Shown: positions 1 through 6,022 of the stretch, one piece after another
Layout: each line of letters opens with the position of its first letter
How positions within the stretch are numbered: the first letter of the stretch is position 1
Source: Syntrophaceae bacterium
GTDB taxonomy: Bacteria > Desulfobacterota > Syntrophia > Syntrophales > UBA2210
Reading direction: 5' to 3'
Assembly: GCA_030619435.1 (NCBI GenBank)
Contig: JAUXBI010000087.1
Coordinates: 1-7,246 of the forward strand
Length of the DNA stretch: 7,246 nt
Position numbers and translations under genes: made by a program
The notes under the pieces: model-generated
Databases searched by the model: none
What the model was told of the DNA's origin: nothing
What the model saw: only the letters and a program-made list of their open reading frames with translations

Positions 1-29
1 AAGCAGAAAGAGGAAGGAGAATACAAAAA

Positions 30-1052
30 ATGGGTATTATAGGTAATTTAGATGATCCAAGACTATGTTATGATTACGAAAACAGGGAGTATGGCACTGT
101 AGAGCCGGACACCAAGAGGGAGCCTTTCAGATGGGTTTCTGAAGTTGCCTATAAAAATGTTCACCGGATTGTTACCAGGGGCTATGACACCACCGAACTG
201 GTTGAAGCAGGATACGGGCTTCCCGATATTATCTTCATTGACTTTCAGGCAAGAATTCCTCTGCTTGAGGAAGTGGCGATGCTGAATTACCTGATGGTTC
301 TTTCCCTGGAAGATGGTCTGTCGTCCCCGGCTGCCATATCGAGGATTGTGGGAAGCAGTAAAACCCTGCTGACCCAGGCATGTGGCGCTTCTATTCTGGC
401 CTTTGGGCATTCATACGGGGCGTTTGATGCCTTTGGCCAGATGCTCGACGAATATCTTGATCTGGCGGAGAAACAGGGCAAAACGATGGCAGAAATCGCT
501 GAAGTGTTGGTAAAAGAGAATCTTGATGCTATCCATCTCGGCGTCTCCGAACTGATGCTGAAAGATCCTGCCGCCAAGCGTACATTTGCCCGTGCCGAGA
601 AGCTCGGTGTGGCTGGAAAATATGTTACATTTACCAGAGAGATTGTGAAAGCGGCTCAGAACATCAGCGGTAAACCCGTAGATCTCGATATGCTTGGCGC
701 TCTTGGGGCTACTATGATGGATCTGGGATTCTCGTCCGATGCTACATGGATAATTATAGCCATTACACGAGCATTTACTGCGGGTGCGCATTGGTGTGAA
801 GAAGTGGAAAGGGAACCGTTGCAGAGATTCGGGGAGGCCCTGACGCCCAAAGAATTTTATGATGGCCCCGAAGATCAGCCGGTGCCTTCCCTGAAAGAAA
901 GGAAGGAGTTTGTCGCCGCGGCGGAGTACAAGACGCCCGAGGAGTGGAAAAAGGGCTTCGAAGAAAAGCAGAAGATGTATGGAACCGGCTGGCGAATCGT
1001 TGAAGATATCGTTGATCCTCTTGACTACATGAAAAAACAGGAAAGAAAGTAG
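30..1052 (+). CDS. Citrate synthase / citryl-CoA lyase-fold protein with altered active site
   Basis: A 340-residue protein of the citrate synthase superfamily, whose members make or break C-C bonds next to a CoA thioester. The match to citryl-CoA lyase-type short members is seen in three blocks: LSLEDGLSSP (91-100, family form DHG), KDPAAKRTFARAEKLGVAGK (178-197), and GALGATMMDLGF (223-234) followed by an AHWCEE-type helix. The usual catalytic residues (His, His, Asp) do not appear in place: Tyr129 in GHSYGA, Val172 in HLGVSE, and Leu222 with the nearest Asp at 220. This is a by-eye alignment from memory. A charged tail of about 70 residues follows the core. The start is set by AGGAAGGAGA (11-20). 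It leads the visible gene row, 115 bases before an aminotransferase; that gap holds no clear terminator. It could be an enzyme with new chemistry, a CoA-binding protein or a pseudoenzyme. Fold assignment is confident; function is unknown. Confidence 0.8.
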   Translation: MGIIGNLDDPRLCYDYENREYGTVEPDTKREPFRWVSEVAYKNVHRIVTRGYDTTELVEAGYGLPDIIFIDFQARIPLLEEVAMLNYLMVLSLEDGLSSPAAISRIVGSSKTLLTQACGASILAFGHSYGAFDAFGQMLDEYLDLAEKQGKTMAEIAEVLVKENLDAIHLGVSELMLKDPAAKRTFARAEKLGVAGKYVTFTREIVKAAQNISGKPVDLDMLGALGATMMDLGFSSDATWIIIAITRAFTAGAHWCEEVEREPLQRFGEALTPKEFYDGPEDQPVPSLKERKEFVAAAEYKTPEEWKKGFEEKQKMYGTGWRIVEDIVDPLDYMKKQERK

Positions 1053-1167
1053 GTTTTTCTGCTACGGACTGCAATATCGCTCTGGCAATGTGTCATGAGT
1101 AGGGATTTTTTTACAAAATTTCCAATCTGGAGAAAGGTGCAAATCCAAGAAGAAGGGAGAAACAGAG

Positions 1168-2304
1168 ATGGAAGTTGTCAAACATGTAAAGAGAAATGTC
1201 CTGTTAAATCCTGGACCTGCCACTACCAGCGACACAGTGAAATACGCACAGGTTGTCCCTGATATCTGCCCCAGGGAAAAGGAATTTGTCGAGGTGATGA
1301 ATGAGATCAGGGAAGATCTTGTGAAAATCGTTCATGGCGACCCCTCAAAATACACAGCTGTTGTTTTTGCCGGGTCGGGTACAATTATTCAGGATGTCTG
1401 CGTAAATTCTCTTATTCCGGCAAACAAGAAGATATGCGTGGTGAACAACGGTGCGTACAGTTCAAGAATGGTGGAGATAGCCGGCTATTACAATATTCCA
1501 TGCGTTAATCTTGAATTTCCAACGACCGGTTTGGCCAATCTGAATGTGGTGAAAGAGACTCTGGAGAAAGATAAAGACATTGCCGTGGTGGCTACCGTCC
1601 ACCATGAGACGGGTACGGGAGTCCTGAACCCGATCAGGGATATCGGGAAGATTGCCCATGACAATGACTGTATTTTTGTGGTCGACACGATCTCAACTTA
1701 TGGTCTGATTCCGCTGAATATGGAAGAGGAGAATGTTGATTTTTTAATGGCTTCCGGACAAAAGGGTCTTGCGGCCATGGCCGGTGTTTCATGGACTGTT
1801 GGCAATATAAAAGAAATAGAAAAATCCAAAAATTATCCAAAGAGATCATATTACTGCAACCTCTATATGCAGTATGATTTTCTTGAAAGGGTTGGAGAGA
1901 TGCATTTTACGCCCCCTGTCCAAACCATATATGCCTTGAGGCAGGCCATTAAAGAGTACTGGAAAGAGGGAGAACAGGCCCGCTGGGAGCGCTTAACCAA
2001 ATGCTGGGAAGCAATCCATAAGGGGATAGAAGAGATAGGCCTGAGCTATGTTATCGATAAGGGAATTCAGAGCCGGCTGGTTGTTACAATAAATGCGCCG
2101 GAAGATCCTAAGTTCGATTTCTTCAAACTGCACGATTACTGTTATGAACGGGATTTTACAATTTATCCCGGGAAAATATTCGGGCTGAAGACTTTCAGGG
2201 TATGTAATCTTGGTCAGATTACGCACAGGGATATTGAAGACTTTTTTGTAGTAGCAAAGGAGGCCTTTAGAAAAATGGGATTTACGCTTCCCATAACAAA
2301 GTGA
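1168..2304 (+). CDS. Class V PLP aminotransferase, 2-aminoethylphosphonate aminotransferase family (AepZ-like branch)
   Basis: A 378-residue fold-type I aminotransferase. The N-terminal LLNPGPATTSDTVK (12-25) is the class V AEP/alanine-glyoxylate signature. Asp173 in VVDTIS should bind the PLP ring nitrogen, Lys199 in SGQKGL should form the Schiff base, and Arg344 in TFRVCNLG fits the conserved carboxylate-binding arginine. In place of the PhnW motif DWCTWDDDY it has VVPDICPREKEF (29-40), which I associate with AEP aminotransferases of the AepZ type, some of them biosynthetic. The likely reaction is exchange of an amino group between AEP (or a similar small anionic amine) and pyruvate. GGGAG (1155-1159) lies 8 bases before the ATG and supports this start. 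The gene lies 66 bases before an acylating aldehyde dehydrogenase, which could consume the aldehyde product. Family assignment is firm. The substrate is uncertain: serine-pyruvate or alanine-glyoxylate chemistry is possible. Confidence 0.85.
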   Translation: MEVVKHVKRNVLLNPGPATTSDTVKYAQVVPDICPREKEFVEVMNEIREDLVKIVHGDPSKYTAVVFAGSGTIIQDVCVNSLIPANKKICVVNNGAYSSRMVEIAGYYNIPCVNLEFPTTGLANLNVVKETLEKDKDIAVVATVHHETGTGVLNPIRDIGKIAHDNDCIFVVDTISTYGLIPLNMEEENVDFLMASGQKGLAAMAGVSWTVGNIKEIEKSKNYPKRSYYCNLYMQYDFLERVGEMHFTPPVQTIYALRQAIKEYWKEGEQARWERLTKCWEAIHKGIEEIGLSYVIDKGIQSRLVVTINAPEDPKFDFFKLHDYCYERDFTIYPGKIFGLKTFRVCNLGQITHRDIEDFFVVAKEAFRKMGFTLPITK

Positions 2305-2350
2305 GTGTCTTGATCTACTGTGAAAAATATTAAATTTATTTAAGAAGAAA

Positions 2351-2366
2351 GAGAGGTTAAATGTAA
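2351..2366 (+). promoter_or_regulatory. Shine-Dalgarno with start-stop (ATGTAA) element ahead of the aldehyde dehydrogenase gene
   Basis: GAGAGG at 2351-2356 is followed after four bases by ATG immediately followed by TAA (2361-2366). The aldehyde dehydrogenase ATG is at 2371, 14 bases from the Shine-Dalgarno, which is longer than usual. A ribosome could initiate at the start-stop codon pair and reinitiate five bases downstream. Alternatively the element is chance in AT-rich sequence and the long spacing is tolerated. Confidence 0.3.
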
Positions 2367-2370
2367 AGTC

Positions 2371-3762
2371 ATGGAAGACAATATTCAAGAGATGTATGAA
2401 AAAGCGCGAAAGGCCTTTGAAATTGTTGAGTTCTGGCCACAGGAAAAGGTCGACGAGATGTGCCAGGCGGCAGCCTGGGAATGGCAGAAGGAGGAGAACA
2501 GGAAACTCCTCGCGCGCCTTTCTGTCGATGAATCCGGAATCGGCCGCTATGAGGACAAGGTAAACAAGATAAAGGACAAATGTCTCGGCACGCTCTGGGA
2601 CCAGAAAGGCGTAAAGACCTGTGGCGTAGTCGAAGATATACCTGAAAAAAATCTCAAAATCCTGGCCAAGCCCATCGGTGTAATCGCGAACGTCGTACCC
2701 TGCACGAACCCCGAATCCACAATCTGCGCCCTCGGTCTCAGTATGTTGAAAACGAGAAACGCCCAGATCGTGTCTCCCCATCCCAGGACACCGCAGAGTT
2801 CATACAAGACTGTCGAACTCGGCAGGAAGGCCCTGAAAAAGATTGGCGCCCCTGAGGACCTGATGCAGTGCATTAAGCATCCTACCAACGAGAAGACGCA
2901 GGAACTCATGGCAAGTTGCGACTATGCGGTTGCCACAGGCGGAGCGGCACTGATCAAGGTTGTCTATGAGGCGGGCAAACCGGCCCAAACGGTCGGCGCG
3001 GGTAATGTCATTTCGATTGTTGATTCCACGGCCGATCTCAAGGCCGCCGCCAACAAGATAATGATGTCGAAATGTGCGAACAATGCAGCGTCCTGTTCAT
3101 CGGAAAACGCCGTTGCCATTGAAGAGAGTGTTTTTGACGAGATGATGGAGTATCTCAAAGAAGAGGGCGGCTATCTCTGTGCCTCTGAAGAGCGCGAAAG
3201 GCTTCGGAAATGGATGTGGCCGGATGGAACAGTATTGAACCGCGATTGTGTAGCAAGACCAGTCGAGTATCCTGCAAAGATGTCTGATATTGATATCCCG
3301 GATGGTACACGGTGTCTTATGGTTATGGGAGAAAAGATTGGTCCTGATGACAGATTCTCGGGCGAAAAGATATCCCTCGTTCTTACTATATGGAAATGGG
3401 CGGATTTCAGCGAGATGGTGGAACGGGCGAAAAAGATGCACAAGTTCTCAGGTGAGGGGCATTCGATTGCGATTCATTCCACCAGTCAGGACAGGATGAT
3501 GGAACTCGCCATCAAGGCAAACGTGGGAAGAGTCTGCTGCAATATGCCTCACGGGGCGGCAAACAGCGGCGCCTGGTTCAGCGGCAATCCATTTACCGAT
3601 ACCCTCGGGTGTGGCACATGGGCCGGCAACATCTCCAGCACTAACGTGAACTGGCGGCACTTCCTGAATTATACTAATCTCGCTCAGCCAATTGAGAACT
3701 ATCATGTTCCCACTGAGGAGGAACTTTTAGGCAGTTACCTGAAAAAGTGGGGCAGAGGTTAA
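2371..3762 (+). CDS. CoA-acylating aldehyde dehydrogenase (sulfoacetaldehyde dehydrogenase SauS-like)
   Basis: A 463-residue NAD(P)-dependent aldehyde dehydrogenase of the acylating class (AdhE N-terminal domain, EutE, SauS), oxidising an aldehyde to its acyl-CoA. Diagnostic blocks are VVPCTNPESTICA (108-120), the cofactor-region HPRTPQSS (137-144), VGAGN (208-212), and SCSSENAV (241-248), where Cys242 aligns with the catalytic cysteine of the AdhE ICASE motif. GCGTWAGN with SSTNVNWRHFLNYT (413-435) is the C-terminal signature. The SCSSE form and the NWRHFLN end look more like sulfoacetaldehyde dehydrogenase than acetaldehyde dehydrogenase. Standing after an AEP-type aminotransferase, it plausibly acts on phosphonoacetaldehyde or sulfoacetaldehyde. 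No EutE-type targeting peptide or microcompartment shell gene is present. The next gene starts 22 bases downstream, implying one transcript. Class is confident; substrate is inferred from context. Confidence 0.85.
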   Translation: MEDNIQEMYEKARKAFEIVEFWPQEKVDEMCQAAAWEWQKEENRKLLARLSVDESGIGRYEDKVNKIKDKCLGTLWDQKGVKTCGVVEDIPEKNLKILAKPIGVIANVVPCTNPESTICALGLSMLKTRNAQIVSPHPRTPQSSYKTVELGRKALKKIGAPEDLMQCIKHPTNEKTQELMASCDYAVATGGAALIKVVYEAGKPAQTVGAGNVISIVDSTADLKAAANKIMMSKCANNAASCSSENAVAIEESVFDEMMEYLKEEGGYLCASEERERLRKWMWPDGTVLNRDCVARPVEYPAKMSDIDIPDGTRCLMVMGEKIGPDDRFSGEKISLVLTIWKWADFSEMVERAKKMHKFSGEGHSIAIHSTSQDRMMELAIKANVGRVCCNMPHGAANSGAWFSGNPFTDTLGCGTWAGNISSTNVNWRHFLNYTNLAQPIENYHVPTEEELLGSYLKKWGRG

Positions 3763-3784
3763 GGAAGGCAACGGTTGTTTACAC

Positions 3785-4441
3785 ATGCTGGAAGCGATTC
3801 TGTGGGACAACGACGGCGTCCTTGTCGATACGGAAAGACTATACTATGAGTCAACGAAAGAGGTTCTCTCCGAAACAGGAGTTGAACTGACCGAGGAGCT
3901 GTTCAAGACAATTTCCCTGAAACAGGGTCGCAGCTCCTTCGACCTTACCGCCGAAAAGGGCATAGCTGTAGAGAAGATTTCTCGCCTCCGACAGAGACGC
4001 AATCTTCTCTATGGCAACCTGCTGCGAAGCGGTGTTCGGCCGATAGATGGTGTTGAGCATACACTCCGCATGTTACAGGGCAGGGTATCCATGGGCGTGG
4101 TAACGAGTTCCCGGAGGGAACACTTTGACATTATTCATGCCGCCACGGGACTCTTGCCATATTTTGATTTCGTGTTGACCCGGGAAGACTATGAACGTTC
4201 CAAACCGGACCCCGATCCCTTTCTCACCGCGATTAGAAAAAACGGTTTCAAAAAAGAGTGCTGCATCATCGTGGAGGATTCGGAACGTGGCCTCAGGGCT
4301 GCAATCGCGGCCGGGATCAGATGCATAGTAGTCCCCAACAGGCTGACAATGGACGGTGATTTTTCTGGAGCCCATGGAATATATGATACAATTCTGGGTG
4401 CCTCCAGCGAATTGCTTCGCCTGTTGGACTCAGACAACTAA
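3785..4441 (+). CDS. HAD superfamily subfamily I phosphatase (beta-phosphoglucomutase/CbbY-like)
   Basis: A 218-residue HAD hydrolase with all four motifs: nucleophile Asp8 and acid/base Asp10 in WDNDGVLVDTE (7-17), Ser108 in VVTSSR (105-110), Lys140 in SKPDPDP, and Glu164-Asp165 in IIVEDSERG (161-169). A small helical C1 cap lies between motifs I and II (about 18-90), with the loop KQGRS at 46-50. Such proteins dephosphorylate small phosphorylated metabolites or isomerise sugar phosphates. Despite the AEP-like context it is not a standard phosphonoacetaldehyde hydrolase: motif I reads DNDGV, not the DWAGT type of PhnX, and I see no clear match to PhnX's Schiff-base lysine motif. The only purine-rich site, AAGGAAGG (3761-3768), overlaps the upstream stop and is 16 bases from the ATG, so translation may be coupled to the dehydrogenase. 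Upstream in-frame codons give no better start. The substrate is unknown. Confidence 0.85.
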   Translation: MLEAILWDNDGVLVDTERLYYESTKEVLSETGVELTEELFKTISLKQGRSSFDLTAEKGIAVEKISRLRQRRNLLYGNLLRSGVRPIDGVEHTLRMLQGRVSMGVVTSSRREHFDIIHAATGLLPYFDFVLTREDYERSKPDPDPFLTAIRKNGFKKECCIIVEDSERGLRAAIAAGIRCIVVPNRLTMDGDFSGAHGIYDTILGASSELLRLLDSDN

Positions 4442-4553
4442 AAATGCCAAAACGTTCCGTTCTTTGTGAGATGCCGGAATCGGTTTTTGCCGCCACATTG
4501 ATTTAATGGGATTTTCAGCTCTACAGGCCTAGTTTATTTATACGGAAATATAG

Positions 4554-5783
4554 ATGTTCCCAAAACTTCAATATTATCCCCGTTACAAGGTACTGGTTGC
4601 TCTTTGGCTCGTTTACGGGTGCTATTACCTGAACAGGCTTAACCTGGCGCCGGTTATTCCCTTAATAATGAAGGACCTGCATCTTACGCACACCCAGGTT
4701 GGTCTTATCAGCACCGCTTTTTTTGCCTTCTACACCATAGCCCAACTCCCCGCGGGTTATCTAAGCGACATTTTCGGTCCCAGAAAGATTATCGTCGCCG
4801 GGGGATTTTTGTCATCCATAGCGAATGCACTCTTCAGCGCCGGAACAGGACTCGGATTCCTCATAGGCCTCCAGAGCGTCAACGGTCTTGGACAGGGTGG
4901 TGGTTTCAGTCCAAGCATAAAACTCCTCAACAACTGGTTCCCCGCTTCTGAAAGAGGGCGTGCACTTGGAATATTCTGCACCTGTACATCCGTTTTCACC
5001 GTTCTTGCCTATCTGCTTTCAGGTTATGTTGGCCACAGATTCGATTGGAGAATCGTATTCATAATATCGCCCCTTATCATGGTTCCCGGCCTTGTTATTT
5101 TCCGTCTTCTTGTAACCGATCATCCTGATGGCTCCGGCATACTTATCGAGGGGCATAACCCCGGCGAGGGACCAAGCGGTGTATCTTTACAAAGAAAAAA
5201 CAGGCTTTTTGCCGTCATCTCAAATGGACCCACGAGAATGGCCTGTCTGGGATTTTTCTGTCTGAGCTATATAACTTACTGCAACCTCATATGGCTCCCC
5301 TTGTATCTCTACGAATTCCACGGTCTCAGTGTCGTTTCGGCCGGTCTCTGCGCGAGCATCTATCCCCTTATGGGCATAATAGCGCGACCCCTGGGCGGCC
5401 ATCTGTCGGATATTACCTTCAATGGGAGAAGGAAACCCGTTATCCTGATGGGATTATTCATGATCCTCATATTCACCGCTCTTCTGGCCCTTTCCGACCA
5501 CTTAATTATCGTACTCATGCTCATAGCAGGCGTCGGTTTCTTCGACCAGACCATAGGGACTCTTTTCTTCGCGCTGGAGCTAGACATACTTTCACCAGAT
5601 CTCACAGGAACTGCGTCCGGCTTTCTTGAGGCAGGGGGACATCTGGGGAGCATGTGCGCCATGTTTCTAACAGGTATTCTCATCGACACCTTCGGATCAT
5701 ATACATCCGTCTTTTTTCTGCTTAGTTTTCTGGCGGCGCTGGGCATCTCCGCTGTTTGGCTTATACCCGAGAGTAAACAGTAA
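4554..5783 (+). CDS. MFS transporter, organophosphate/organic-anion type
   Basis: A 409-residue inner-membrane transporter with 12 predicted helices (roughly 13-33, 48-70, 78-97, 101-124, 138-158, 166-187, then 227-252, 259-282, 295-314, 316-339, 353-378, 382-404) and a polar central loop at 188-226. The MFS A-motif GYLSDIFGPRK is at 68-78, with a weaker repeat GGHLSD...RRK (281-294). YYLNRLN (24-30) in helix 1 places Arg28 where GlpT has substrate-binding Arg45 and where ACS-family anion transporters also have an arginine. By eye, the second GlpT arginine (Arg269, helix 7) aligns with Thr241, so a classical phosphate antiporter is less likely. GLGQGGGFSPS with WFPASERGRA (111-137) is typical of the OPA/ACS group. 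Uptake or export of a small anion such as a phosphonate or sulfonate is inferred from context. The 112-base upstream gap has only a weak GGAA ribosome site (4544-4547). Confidence 0.85.
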   Translation: MFPKLQYYPRYKVLVALWLVYGCYYLNRLNLAPVIPLIMKDLHLTHTQVGLISTAFFAFYTIAQLPAGYLSDIFGPRKIIVAGGFLSSIANALFSAGTGLGFLIGLQSVNGLGQGGGFSPSIKLLNNWFPASERGRALGIFCTCTSVFTVLAYLLSGYVGHRFDWRIVFIISPLIMVPGLVIFRLLVTDHPDGSGILIEGHNPGEGPSGVSLQRKNRLFAVISNGPTRMACLGFFCLSYITYCNLIWLPLYLYEFHGLSVVSAGLCASIYPLMGIIARPLGGHLSDITFNGRRKPVILMGLFMILIFTALLALSDHLIIVLMLIAGVGFFDQTIGTLFFALELDILSPDLTGTASGFLEAGGHLGSMCAMFLTGILIDTFGSYTSVFFLLSFLAALGISAVWLIPESKQ

Positions 5784-5858
5784 ATCTGTAGATTGTCATA
5801 ATAACATATAGTTATTATAGCCATGATTATTATTAGTTTGACTTATATTTCTACAGAT
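5784..5858. repeat. Long-spaced 9-bp inverted repeat directly after the transporter stop codon
   Basis: ATCTGTAGA (5784-5792) and TCTACAGAT (5850-5858) are exact reverse complements separated by 57 bases. The left arm touches the stop codon ending at 5783. The right arm lies inside the spacer of the promoter proposed at 5838-5865. This is consistent with a pair of operator half-sites or a looped repressor site; chance occurrence in AT-rich sequence is also possible. Confidence 0.4.
5798..5818. repeat. 8-bp perfect inverted repeat with 5-base loop (candidate operator)
   Basis: ATAATAAC (5798-5805), loop ATATA, then GTTATTAT (5811-5818) are exact reverse complements. The stem is nearly all A-T and has no following T-run, so it is a poor intrinsic terminator. 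Its position about 20 bases upstream of a -35 box favours a protein-binding dyad. A related ATTATTATT lies a few bases downstream, just before the -35. Confidence 0.45.
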
Positions 5859-5865
5859 ATATGAT
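5838..5865 (+). promoter_or_regulatory. Sigma70-type promoter for the second aminotransferase gene
   Basis: TTGACT (5838-5843) matches five of six -35 consensus bases, and TATGAT (5860-5865) matches five of six -10 bases, with a 16-base spacer. Transcription would begin near 5872 and leave a leader of about 150 bases. It lies in the largest gap of the window, so the second aminotransferase and alanine dehydrogenase probably have their own promoter. It was found by eye. Confidence 0.55.
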
Positions 5866-5871
5866 TTCATA

Positions 5872-6022
5872 CCATAAAAAAGCAGTCACAATCGCTCATT
5901 ATCTTTTAGGGTTAATCCGGCATCATGTGGTGTGTAATAAATAAGTTCCAATAACCACCCACAGTGAGAGTCGGTGTATTAACTACAGTATCAGTAGAAA
6001 TACCAAATCAAGGAGGCGTGCC
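5872..6022 (+). promoter_or_regulatory. Long 5' leader with possible hairpin and strong ribosome binding site
   Basis: The predicted leader is about 150 bases. TGTGGTG (5926-5932) can pair with CACCCACA (5956-5963) as a 7-bp stem with one bulged C and a 23-base loop. GTTAAT (5911-5916) and ATTAAC (5978-5983) flank it as an outer pair. AGGAGG at 6011-6016, six bases before the ATG at 6023, is the strongest ribosome site in the window. No known riboswitch core was recognised; the folding is by eye and weak. Confidence 0.3.

Noticed and set aside
1053..1167. Possible terminator or promoter in the gap after the first gene (GGATTTTTTTACAAAATTTCC region)
   Set aside because: The self-complementarity is broken and A-T only, and no -35/-10 pair with proper spacing was found.
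1993..2781. Long minus-strand open frame of 262 codons crossing the aminotransferase/dehydrogenase junction
   Set aside because: It lies antisense to two well-supported genes, shows no recognisable domain, and has a composition expected of a shadow frame.
3785..4441. Calling the HAD protein phosphonoacetaldehyde hydrolase (phnX) from context
   Set aside because: The nucleophile motif is DNDGV and the PhnX-type DWAGT and lysine motifs are absent, so context alone is not enough.
4474..4487. CCGGAATCGG followed by TTTTT after the HAD gene, resembling an intrinsic terminator
   Set aside because: The stem is only three base pairs (CCG/CGG) with a four-base loop, too weak to support a terminator call.
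4498..4540. TTGATT with downstream TA-rich hexamers as a promoter for the transporter gene
   Set aside because: No hexamer at 16-18 bases matches the -10 consensus well; the better TTATAC-like box is too far away.
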